Assembly (NCBI RefSeq): GCF_016650815.1
Contig: NZ_JAEKEZ010000006.1
Location: forward strand, 441,501 to 505,500
DNA length: 64,000 bases
Source: Pseudomonas sp. TH31
GTDB taxonomy: Bacteria; Pseudomonadota; Gammaproteobacteria; Pseudomonadales; Pseudomonadaceae
Reading direction: 5' to 3'
In this document: positions 55,818 through 64,000 of the stretch, in pieces
Position numbering within the stretch: the stretch's first letter is position 1
Layout: every line of letters starts with the position of its first letter
Program-made: the position numbers and the translations under genes
Notes under the pieces: generated by a model
The model's input: the letters and a program-made list of their open reading frames with translations, nothing else
The model's database searches: none
What the model was told of the DNA's origin: nothing

Positions 55818-57486
55818 AAATGGCCTCCACAACTGCCTGCTGGCTGCTGCCAAACGTCAAATACTCAACCAACTCCGCCAACGGCAGCGGCTTGCTGATC
55901 AAATACCCCTGCACCTGATCGCAGCCAAACCCGCGCAACAAGTCCAACTGCTCCGGGGTTTCCACGCCTTCGGCCACCACTTCCAGATTGAGGTTGTGCG
56001 CCAGGTTGATCATCGCGTGCACCAGTTTGCGGTTCTCTTCGCGCTCCTCCATGCCACCGACGAAGCTCTTGTCGACCTTGAGCAAGGTGATCGGCAGGCT
56101 GTTGAGGTGCACGAACGAGGAGAACCCGGTGCCGAAGTCGTCGAGGGAGAAGCGCACGCCGAGTCGACCGAGGGCATCCATGGTTTGCTTGACCAGATCG
56201 CTACGGCGCATCACTGCGGTTTCAGTCAGTTCGAACTCCAGCCATTGCGCCTCAACGCCGCGCTCGATGATCAAGCGACTGAGGGTCGACAACAATTGGC
56301 TGTCCTGAAACTGCCGGAACGACAGGTTGATCGCCATGTGCAGCGCCGGCAAACCCCGTTCGCGCAGCGCCTGCATGTCACGCAAAGCCCGGGAAATCAC
56401 CCAGTAACCCAGCGGCACAATCAAACCGCTCTGCTCGGCCAGCGGCACGAACTCGCTCGGAGGCAGCAAGCCCCGTTCGGCATGACGCCAGCGCACCAAC
56501 GCTTCGAGGCCGACGATCTGGCCGTCTTCAAGGTTCAGGCGCGGCTGGTAATGCAGTTCCAGCTCATCGCGACGCAAGGCCCGGCGCAGCTCGCTTTCGA
56601 GGTCCGCCATACTGCGGGCATTGCGGTTGATGCGTTCGTTGAAGATGTGAAAGGTGCAGCCCTGAGTGCTCTTGGCCTGCTGCATGGCGATGTGCGCGTG
56701 CCACATCAGCGGATCGGCGCCGGCCTGGGCCCGGGCATGGGCGATCCCAAGGCTGGAGCCGATCAACAGGCTCTCGCCATCGACCCAATAAGGCTCGGAC
56801 AGCGCTTCGGTAATGCGTTCGGCCATCCATTCGGCGCGTTGCGGCGCGCGGCGGGTGTCGATCAGCAAGGCGAATTCATCGCTGCCCAGCCGGGCCAGTT
56901 GATCGCCGGCCTCAAGCTGGCTTTTGAGCCGCGCGACCACTTGCAGGATCAATCGGTCGCCGGCCTGATGGCCGAGGGCGTCGTTGGCGTGGCGAAAGTT
57001 ATCGAGATCGAGGTGGCCAAGGGCTAAACCGCGGCCGTCGTTTTCCGCCAGACGCGCCGTCAACAGGGTCTGGAAACCCTGGCGGTTGGCGATGCCGGTC
57101 AGCGGATCCTGCTCGGCCAGGCGTTGCAGGGTATTTTCCAGCACGCCGCGCTCGCGCACATGGCGCAGGCACCGGCGCAACATGCCGGCATTGAGCATAT
57201 CGCGCACCAGCCAGTCACTCACACCGTCGGGCGCGGTCACGGGCTCGTGTTCGAGCAACATCACCGTCGGCAGGCTGCAACGGCCAGGCAGCGGCTGAAG
57301 GGCCGGGATCGTCAACAACACCGCACTGCGGTTGTCTTCGAACAAACTGCTGACCGACTCCCAACTCGGCGCGCTGATCAGCACTGCCGAGCTCCCCATT
57401 GGAGCCAGACACTCGCGCAACAACGCTGCCCACGCTGGCTCTTCGGCCAGTAGCAGCAAACGCAAGGGTTCGACAGGCGTAGACAA
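55816..57486 (-). CDS. GGDEF-EAL protein, probable c-di-GMP phosphodiesterase
   Basis: This 556-residue cytosolic protein has an N-terminal receiver-like region without clear acidic pocket (about 1-120), a GGDEF domain (about 125-285) with degenerate signature GSDEF, and an EAL domain (about 300-545). All EAL residues appear intact: ELHYQPRLNL, EALVRW, INLSFRQ, ELTET, DDFGTGFSS, KVDKSF, EGVET and QGYLISKPLP. I infer active hydrolysis of c-di-GMP with at most a regulatory GGDEF. By position it corresponds to PA5295 (ProE), a phosphodiesterase controlling exopolysaccharide. Confidence 0.93.
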   Translation of the reverse strand: MSTPVEPLRLLLLAEEPAWAALLRECLAPMGSSAVLISAPSWESVSSLFEDNRSAVLLTIPALQPLPGRCSLPTVMLLEHEPVTAPDGVSDWLVRDMLNAGMLRRCLRHVRERGVLENTLQRLAEQDPLTGIANRQGFQTLLTARLAENDGRGLALGHLDLDNFRHANDALGHQAGDRLILQVVARLKSQLEAGDQLARLGSDEFALLIDTRRAPQRAEWMAERITEALSEPYWVDGESLLIGSSLGIAHARAQAGADPLMWHAHIAMQQAKSTQGCTFHIFNERINRNARSMADLESELRRALRRDELELHYQPRLNLEDGQIVGLEALVRWRHAERGLLPPSEFVPLAEQSGLIVPLGYWVISRALRDMQALRERGLPALHMAINLSFRQFQDSQLLSTLSRLIIERGVEAQWLEFELTETAVMRRSDLVKQTMDALGRLGVRFSLDDFGTGFSSFVHLNSLPITLLKVDKSFVGGMEEREENRKLVHAMINLAHNLNLEVVAEGVETPEQLDLLRGFGCDQVQGYLISKPLPLAELVEYLTFGSSQQAVVEAI

Positions 57487-57749
57487 GCTAGCTCCCTAGA
57501 CTCTGCTAATGATGTAGGCGGCGGGCATTATGCCGCGCCGATAACCAATGACCAACTGACCTGGGTTAGCAAACGCGGTTTTGTATCTCGAATACGAACA
57601 TTAGACGCAAAACCCCCGCGCATCCTGCGTGAAAGTATCAAAACCGGCAAATAGAGATCGCGTGCTGCGTCACAAGTCGGAGAGAGCAGCACAATTCGCT
57701 GAGCCTGTTAAAATGCCGGCCCATTTCGCAAATGACTCCCTGATTCCGT

Positions 57750-59759
57750 ATGTCCCGACTCAATCCCCGGCAGCAAGAAGCCGTGAACTACGTCGGCGGC
57801 CCTCTATTGGTGCTCGCCGGTGCAGGCTCCGGCAAGACCAGTGTGATCACGCGCAAGATCGCGCACCTGATCCAGAACTGCGGCATCCGCGCCCAGTACA
57901 TCGTCGCCATGACCTTTACCAACAAGGCGGCGCGCGAGATGAAGGAACGGGTCGGCACCCTGCTCAAGGGCGGCGAAGGCCGTGGCCTGACGGTGTGCAC
58001 CTTCCACAACCTGGGCCTGAACATCATCCGCAAGGAACACGTGCGGCTGGGCTACAAACCGGGCTTCTCGATCTTCGACGAGACCGACGTCAAAGCCCTG
58101 ATGACCGACATCATGCAGAAGGAATACGCGGGCGACGATGGCGTCGACGAGATCAAGAACATGATCGGCTCGTGGAAAAACGACCTGATCCTGCCGCCCG
58201 AAGCCCTGGAAAACGCGCGCAACCCCAAGGAACAGACCGCCGCCATCGTCTACACCCACTACCAGCGCACGCTCAAGGCGTTCAACGCGGTGGACTTCGA
58301 CGACCTGATCCTGCTGCCGGTGAAGCTGTTCCAGGAACACGCCGACATCCTCGAAAAATGGCAGAACAAGGTCCGCTACCTGCTGGTGGACGAATACCAG
58401 GACACCAACGCCAGCCAGTATTTGCTGGTGAAGCTGCTGATCGGCACGCGCAACCAGTTCACCGTGGTCGGCGATGACGACCAGTCGATCTACGCCTGGC
58501 GCGGCGCCCGGCCGGAAAACCTGATGCTGCTCAAGGACGACTACCCTTCGCTGAAAGTCGTCATGCTGGAGCAAAACTATCGCTCCACCAGCCGCATCCT
58601 GCGCTGCGCCAACGTACTGATCTCGAACAATCCCCACGAGTTTGAAAAACAACTGTGGAGTGAGATGGGCCACGGCGACGAGATCCGCGTGATCCGCTGC
58701 CGCAACGAAGACGCCGAAGCCGAGCGCGTGGCCGTCGAGCTGCTGACCCTGCACTTGCGCACCGACCGGCCTTACAGCGATTTCGCGATCCTGTATCGCG
58801 GTAACTACCAGGCCAAGCTGATCGAGCTGAAGCTGCAGCACCACCAGATTCCGTATCGACTGTCTGGCGGCAACAGCTTCTTCGGTCGTCAGGAAGTGAA
58901 AGACCTGATGGCCTACTTCCGGCTGATCGTGAACCCGGACGACGACAACGCCTTCCTGCGGGTGATCAACGTCCCACGCCGGGAAATCGGTTCGACCACC
59001 CTGGAAAAGCTTGGCAACTACGCCACCGAGCGCAAAATCTCGATGTACGCCGCCACCGACGAAATCGGTTTGGGCGAACATCTGGATACTCGGTTTACCG
59101 ATCGCCTGTCGCGTTTCAAGCGCTTCATGGACAAGGTCCGCGAGCAGTGCGCCGGCGAAGACCCGATTTCGGCCCTGCGCAGCATGGTCATGGACATCGA
59201 CTACGAGAACTGGCTGCGCACCAACAGCTCCAGCGACAAAGCCGCCGATTACCGCATGGGTAACGTCTGGTTCCTGATCGAGGCGTTGAAGAACACCCTG
59301 GAGAAAGACGAAGAAGGCGAGATGACTGTCGAAGACGCCATCGGCAAACTCGTCTTGCGCGACATGCTCGAACGTCAGCAGGAGGAGGAAGATGGCGCCG
59401 AAGGCGTGCAGATGATGACCTTGCACGCCTCCAAAGGCCTGGAATTTCCCTACGTGTTCATCATGGGCATGGAAGAGGAAATTCTCCCGCACCGTTCCAG
59501 CATCGAAGCCGACACCATCGAAGAAGAACGCCGTCTGGCCTACGTCGGGATTACCCGGGCGCGTCAGACTCTGGCCTTCACCTTCGCCGCCAAGCGCAAG
59601 CAATACGGCGAGATCATCGACTGCGCGCCGAGCCGCTTCCTCGATGAGCTGCCGCCGGACGACCTGGCGTGGGAAGGCAATGACGACACCCCTGTTGAAG
59701 TCAAAGCCGTGCGCGGCAATACCGCATTGGCGGATATACGCGCGATGTTGAAGCGCTAG
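57750..59759 (+). CDS. rep: ATP-dependent DNA helicase Rep
   Basis: This 669-residue SF1A helicase moves 3' to 5' and helps replication forks pass protein blocks. It shows Walker A LAGAGSGKTSVITRKIAHLI, motif II LVDEYQDTN, motif III VVGDDDQSIYAWRGA, and motifs IV-VI (LEQNYRSTSRILRCANVLIS; MTLHASKGLEFPYVFIMGME; RRLAYVGITRARQTLAFTFA). Length and start (SRLNPRQQEAVNYVGGPLLV) are standard. It lies upstream of xpt, as in other pseudomonads. Confidence 0.97.
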   Translation: MSRLNPRQQEAVNYVGGPLLVLAGAGSGKTSVITRKIAHLIQNCGIRAQYIVAMTFTNKAAREMKERVGTLLKGGEGRGLTVCTFHNLGLNIIRKEHVRLGYKPGFSIFDETDVKALMTDIMQKEYAGDDGVDEIKNMIGSWKNDLILPPEALENARNPKEQTAAIVYTHYQRTLKAFNAVDFDDLILLPVKLFQEHADILEKWQNKVRYLLVDEYQDTNASQYLLVKLLIGTRNQFTVVGDDDQSIYAWRGARPENLMLLKDDYPSLKVVMLEQNYRSTSRILRCANVLISNNPHEFEKQLWSEMGHGDEIRVIRCRNEDAEAERVAVELLTLHLRTDRPYSDFAILYRGNYQAKLIELKLQHHQIPYRLSGGNSFFGRQEVKDLMAYFRLIVNPDDDNAFLRVINVPRREIGSTTLEKLGNYATERKISMYAATDEIGLGEHLDTRFTDRLSRFKRFMDKVREQCAGEDPISALRSMVMDIDYENWLRTNSSSDKAADYRMGNVWFLIEALKNTLEKDEEGEMTVEDAIGKLVLRDMLERQQEEEDGAEGVQMMTLHASKGLEFPYVFIMGMEEEILPHRSSIEADTIEEERRLAYVGITRARQTLAFTFAAKRKQYGEIIDCAPSRFLDELPPDDLAWEGNDDTPVEVKAVRGNTALADIRAMLKR

Positions 59760-59776
59760 AATCGACTACTTTTTAA

Positions 59777-60388
<612 letters not shown>

Positions 60389-60405
60389 TCCACACCGCAA
60401 AACCC

Positions 60406-60496
60406 ATGTGGAGCGGGCTTGCTCGCGAAAGCGCAGTATCAGTCAATGTTGATGTCGACTGACACACTGCCTTCGCGAGCAAGCCCGCTCCCACAT
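60406..60496. repeat. REP-type inverted repeat (family B)
   Basis: The arms TGGAGCGGGCTTGCTCGCGA and TTCGCGAGCAAGCCCGCTCC surround a loop of about 40 bases. It lies between the convergent xpt and CoA-hydrolase genes. Confidence 0.9.
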
Positions 60497-60513
60497 TTGA
60501 TTTCTGTTTGCAT

Positions 60514-62434
60514 TTATTGCGCGGTGGCCTTGAGGCCGGCGAGCAGCAACCGCTGAAACAAATCCTCTTTCAGCCCTTCCGGGTTAGTCAGTTGCATCCG
60601 CTCCAGATGTTCCGGATATTGCGATGCCTCAGGCGCATCCAGCGCAGCCTTGCCCAACTCCAGAATCTCGGTCAGCTTGAACTTGCTCTTCAACCAGTTC
60701 AGCGCCCGCAACAAATCCCGCTCCACCTCCGTGAAATCACACCCCAGCGGATACTCCGGAAACAGGTTCGAGTGCCGCGCCTGAATCGCCTGCAAACGCT
60801 GAGGGCTGTTGTCGGTGAAGCGCGGATCAATCCGGAAATGCTTCGGCAACTTGCCAACGGCCTGAGCCTGTTCGATCAGCCCTGGCTGGAAACGTGAATC
60901 GCTGATGTTGAGCAATGCCTCGATCACCGCCGCATCGTTCTTGCCCCGCAAGTCGGCGATGCCGTATTCGGTGACGACGATGTCCCGCAGGTGTCGCGGG
61001 ATGGTGCAGTGGCCGTACTCCCAGACGATGTTCGAATTGACCTCACCACCCGACTCGCGCCAGCTGCGCAGGATCAGCACCGAGCGCGCGCCTTCCAGCG
61101 CATGGCCCTGGGCGACGAAGTTGTACTGCCCGCCAACACCGCTGAGCACCCGCCCGTCTTCCAGCTGATCCGCCACGCCGGCGCCCATCAAGGTCACGGT
61201 GAACGCTGAGTTGATGAACCGTGCATCAAGGCGCTGCAAGCGTTTGAGTTCTTCCTGGCCGTACAGCTCGTTGATGTAGCTGATGCGGGTCATGTTGAAT
61301 TCGAGGCGCTTGCTCTGGGGCAACTCGCGCAGGCGCTCGTAGAAACTGCGCGGCCCGAGAAAAAACCCGCCATGCACCGAGATGCCGTCGGTTTGTGCGG
61401 CTTCATCGAGGACCCCGTCGTTGGCCTGTTGCTGGGTCGCTACGTCCGGGTAGACCTTGCGCCGTACGATCCCGGCATCGGCCAGCACCAGCAAGCCGTT
61501 GACGAACATTTCGCTGCAACCGTACAGGCCCTTGGCGAACGGCTCGACGCCACCTTCGCGATCAATCAACTGCGCCCACTGACTGAGATTCAGATCCGTC
61601 AGCAACGCCTGGTAACCGGCGTTATCGGCCTGACGTGCCAGCAATGCCGCCGTCAATGCATCACCCATGGAACCGATGCCGATTTGCAGCGTGCCACCGT
61701 CGCGTACCAGCGTACTGGCGTGCAAACCGATGAAGTGGTCCTGGAAACCCACCGGCATGTTCGGCGTAGAGAACAGCGTGGTGTGGTCCTTCTCGTCGAT
61801 CAGCAAGTCGAAGGTGTCGATGCCGATTTCCGCGTCCCCCGGCATGTAAGGTAAATCGTTGTGCACTTGGCCGACGATCAGCACCGTCTCCCCGCCGCCC
61901 GGCGTTTGGCGATCATCGGAAACAGGTCGAGGGTGATGTCCGGGTTGCAACTCAGGCTCAAGCGGTCCGGGTGTTCGGCATGGCTGGCCACCAGTTGCGC
62001 CACCAGGTTCAGGCCGGCGGCGTTGATGTCCCGGCGGCGTGGCTGTAGTTGCTGCTGACGTAATCCTGCTGGGCCTGGGCGCTGTGCAGCAGGCTGCCGG
62101 GTTGCATGAAGAATTGCTCGACGTGGATGTTGGCCGGCAGGTCGTCCTGGTGAAGATCGGCGAGGAAATCCAGCTCTGGATAGTCGCCGAAGACCCGTTC
62201 AATGAACGGTTCGAGGAAGCGCTTTTGCAAGCCATCGCCCAAGGCAGGCCGACCGAGGCACAGCGCGGTGTAAATCGTCAGCCGCCGCTCGGGCAATTGC
62301 ACAATGCGTTGGAACAGCGCATTGACGAAGTGGTTGGGTTTGCCCAGCCCCAACGGCAAGCCCATGTGAATATGCGCCGGCAACCGCGCCAGTACGTCAT
62401 CGACCGCCTGCTCGATAGAACACAACTGCACCAT
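60514..62434 (-). pseudogene. Acetyl-CoA hydrolase/transferase family protein, twice frameshifted
   Basis: From ATG 62434 (GGGAGG site) the protein reads VQLCSIEQAVDDVLARLPAH to about 62030, then needs one added base at CCGGG near 62029-62033 (to read AARDINAAGLNLVAQLVASH), and a second at CCGGG near 61899-61903, before continuing GETVLIVGQVHNDLPYMPGD to the end. With both restored it is 640 residues, normal for this long Pseudomonas branch. The family transfers or hydrolyses CoA from acetyl- or propionyl-CoA-type esters (domain GGQYNFVAQGHALEGARSVL). By position it corresponds to the gene called poxB/PA5297 region neighbour, though it is unrelated to pyruvate oxidase. Confidence 0.85.
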
Positions 62435-62534
62435 CTGATCCTCCCGCACGTTCCGTGAATTGGGGTTGGACCGAGCTTGCCGGGTCTTTGCTGCATTGAC
62501 CACAAAAAAGCTGATCGGCCAGCACCAAACCCTC

Positions 62535-62620
62535 TGTAGGAGCTGCCGCAGGCTGCGATCTTTTGGTGTTGATTGCTAAAAACAAGATCAAAAGATCGCA
62601 GCCTGCGGCAGCTCCTACAG
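62535..62620. repeat. REP-type inverted repeat (family A)
   Basis: TGTAGGAGCTGCCGCAGGCT on the left pairs with AGCCTGCGGCAGCTCCTACA on the right, around a 30-base loop. It lies between the CoA-hydrolase promoter side and cycB. Confidence 0.9.
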
Positions 62621-62635
62621 GGGATCAGCAGGCAC

Positions 62636-62663
62636 AAAAAAGCCGCTCGTAAGCGGCTTTTCG
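62636..62663 (-). terminator. Terminator after cycB
   Basis: AAAAAAGCCGCT and AGCGGCTTTT form a GC stem with a short loop. It lies 14 bases past the cycB stop codon, with the T-tract on the minus strand. Confidence 0.82.
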
Positions 62664-62676
62664 CTGAAAATGGGGC

Positions 62677-63102
62677 TTATTTCAAACCAGACATTTTCTC
62701 GATTGCGCCTTTGAGCTCAGGATCGGAGCAATCGGCACAGGTGCCTTTTGGCGGCATGGAGTTGATACCGGTGATGGCTTTGGCCAGCAAACCGTCAAGC
62801 CCGCCTTGTTCTTTGGCACGTTTGCCCCAGTCCGCCGCGTCGCCGATTTTCGGCGAACCCAACAGGCCGGTACCGTGGCAAGCGTTACAATGTTTTGCAA
62901 TGACTTCGTCAGGGGTCTTGGCCCCACCGCCGCCTGCCGAAGCGGCGACTTCCATCCCTTTGCACTCTTGACCCGTTACACAGACCTGGCCGACTGGCTC
63001 AAGGCGCTTGGCGATGTCGTCGGTAGTAGAAGCTTGTGCGCTCACTGCCCATAGGGCCAATACAGTTGCTGGTGCAGCCAGCATTTTCATAATTAGGTTC
63101 AC
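62677..63102 (-). CDS. cycB: Cytochrome c5
   Basis: This 141-residue periplasmic monohaem cytochrome has a signal peptide (ending WAVSAQAS), haem site CNACH and probable axial Met in INSMPPKGTC. Two extra cysteine pairs (CVTGQEC and CADC) suggest disulfides, as in cytochrome c5. It carries electrons to terminal oxidases or other reductases. GTG at 63102 has GAGGG at proper spacing; ATG at 63090 is an alternative. Its position corresponds to PA5300. Confidence 0.93.
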   Translation of the reverse strand: MNLIMKMLAAPATVLALWAVSAQASTTDDIAKRLEPVGQVCVTGQECKGMEVAASAGGGGAKTPDEVIAKHCNACHGTGLLGSPKIGDAADWGKRAKEQGGLDGLLAKAITGINSMPPKGTCADCSDPELKGAIEKMSGLK

Positions 63103-63271
63103 GCGTTCACCCTCAATGGTGGCTATTCACGCCCGCGGCCACGGTTCGCAGGCGGGCGCAAGTATAACGGCAAGCCCGCCACACTGAAACAACCCCAAAG
63201 TCGAAGGGGTCTTGTTGTGTGGTGTAAAACTGCTCGGGCGCCTCGGCAGTGCTGGCAGGACGCCTCTTTTC

Positions 63272-63820
63272 TTAGAAATTCGCCGGCGTGGCTGCGCTGA
63301 TTAGTCGCGCCGGCACGTCGAACGGATTCCGGAAACGGTGCGGCTTGGTACTTTCAAAGTAGTAGCTGTCGCCGGCTTCGAGCACAAAAGTTTCAGCCCC
63401 GACCACCAATTCCAGCCGACCTTCGACCAGAATCCCGGTTTCCTCACCCTCGTGGGTGAGCATCTCGTCACCGGTATCGGCGCCTGGCGGGTAGATTTCA
63501 TTGAGGAAGGCGATAGCCCGGCTCGGGTGGGCCCGGCCGACCAGTTTCATGGTCACGGCGCCATCGGAAATATCGATCAGCTCGTTGGCCTTGTAGACGA
63601 TCTGAGTCGGTTTTTCCTGCAGGATCTCTTCGGAAAAGAACTCGACCATGGACATGGGAATCCCGCCCAACACTTTGCGCAGCGAGCTGATCGAGGGGCT
63701 GACGCTGTTCTTCTCGATCATCGAAATCGTGCTGTTGGTAACACCCGCACGTTTGGCGAGCTCGCGCTGCGAAAGGCCTTTGAGCTTACGGATCGATTGC
63801 AGTCGTTCACCGACGTCCAA
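63272..63820 (-). CDS. pauR: XRE-cupin regulator PauR/PuuR-like
   Basis: This 182-residue regulator has an N-terminal helix-turn-helix (LQSIRKLKGLSQRELAKRAG, then VTNSTISMIEKNSVSPSISS) and a C-terminal cupin (about 105-178: HEGEETGILVEGRLELVVGA; GDSYYFESTKPHRFRN). In P. aeruginosa PA5301 is PauR, the repressor of polyamine catabolism genes, which binds polyamines. The start is an unusual TTG at 63820 with GGAGG eight bases upstream; no ATG or GTG fits better. It lies between cycB and dadX as in P. aeruginosa. Confidence 0.92.
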   Translation of the reverse strand: MDVGERLQSIRKLKGLSQRELAKRAGVTNSTISMIEKNSVSPSISSLRKVLGGIPMSMVEFFSEEILQEKPTQIVYKANELIDISDGAVTMKLVGRAHPSRAIAFLNEIYPPGADTGDEMLTHEGEETGILVEGRLELVVGAETFVLEAGDSYYFESTKPHRFRNPFDVPARLISAATPANF

Positions 63821-63948
63821 TGCTTGCGCCTCCAGGGATTCAGGTTGTTGGAATAATGAGCGTTATCATGGCGACAGCGTTCAGTATTTACAACACTTGG
63901 GCCTGAATCCTGTTCAGCGAGGCGACTTCCAGTGCGCAGTGCCTTGCC

Positions 63949-64000
63949 TCAAGCCCCGGAATAGAGCAGCGGCACCCGGCGCAGGTTGCAGAAGATCTGA
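63949..64000 (-). CDS. dadX: Alanine racemase (3' end, cut by window edge)
   Basis: Only the last ~16 codons are present, reading QIFCNLRRVPLLYSGA before the stop at 63949-63951. This matches the C-terminus of alanine racemases. By order (pauR then dadX) it should be the catabolic racemase DadX, which supplies D-alanine interconversion for DadA. Too little is visible to confirm the active site. Confidence 0.7.
   Translation of the reverse strand, partial: QIFCNLRRVPLLYSGA

Overview
The window is a chromosomal segment of a Pseudomonas, most likely of the P. fluorescens lineage. Gene order from hemB through DedA, elbB, the iron permease, yheS, algP, algQ, dsbB, hemYXDC, algR, argH, cyaA, rnk, cyaY, lysA-dapF-xerC, sutA, glnK-amtB, ubiK, comM, rep, xpt, cycB and pauR to dadX follows the order I remember for the P. 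aeruginosa PA5243-PA5302 region. GC content is high, and about fifteen REP-type hairpins of three sequence families sit between genes, as is usual in fluorescent pseudomonads.

Layout. 1-6.3 kb: start of hemB, a DedA protein, a sterol-desaturase-like protein, elbB, a YaiI protein and a cytochrome c/FTR1 iron permease. 6.3-9.5 kb: an envelope lipoprotein cluster (COG3014, YcfL, LpoB, CsgG-like). 9.8-16.8 kb: LysE exporter, MscS channel, YheS, TIGR02444 protein, AlgP, an FKBP isomerase, AlgQ/Rsd and DsbB. 17.2-22.4 kb: hemC-hemD-hemX-hemY and algR, with a decayed algZ 3' end coupled to algR. 22.6-29.2 kb: argH, a GST, small proteins, cyaA and rnk. 29.3-30.6 kb: a gene-free block with a tandem array of REP-derived units and a dispersed repeat. 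30.6-39.8 kb: cyaY; the lptM-lysA-dapF-DUF484-xerC-HAD operon; sutA, yjbQ, glnK-amtB and ubiK.

39.8-46.3 kb, between ubiK and comM, is an accessory island. It holds a large gene with an N-terminal ADP-ribosyltransferase-like domain, a BRO-N antirepressor-like gene, a HigA-type antitoxin with no toxin beside it, and a HipBA toxin-antitoxin module. The HipBA module has a striking operator array and is bracketed by 117-bp direct repeats. After it come comM, a periplasmic DUF4432 protein, a TetR/ABC pair with a large palindromic operator, a chemoreceptor, LysR/MATE, a GGDEF-EAL protein, rep, xpt, an acetyl-CoA hydrolase/transferase, cycB, pauR and the end of dadX.

Quality warning. Six genes are broken by what look like single-base deletions. 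Five of the lesions lie at CCCGGG that has lost one base (the COG3014 gene, hemC, the ABC gene, and twice in the CoA-hydrolase gene). The other three lie in homopolymers (hipA; twice in the ADP-ribosyltransferase gene). Because hemC is broken and should be essential, sequencing or assembly error is the most likely cause, and apparent pseudogenes here should be treated with caution. No rRNA, tRNA, CRISPR array or insertion sequence was seen.
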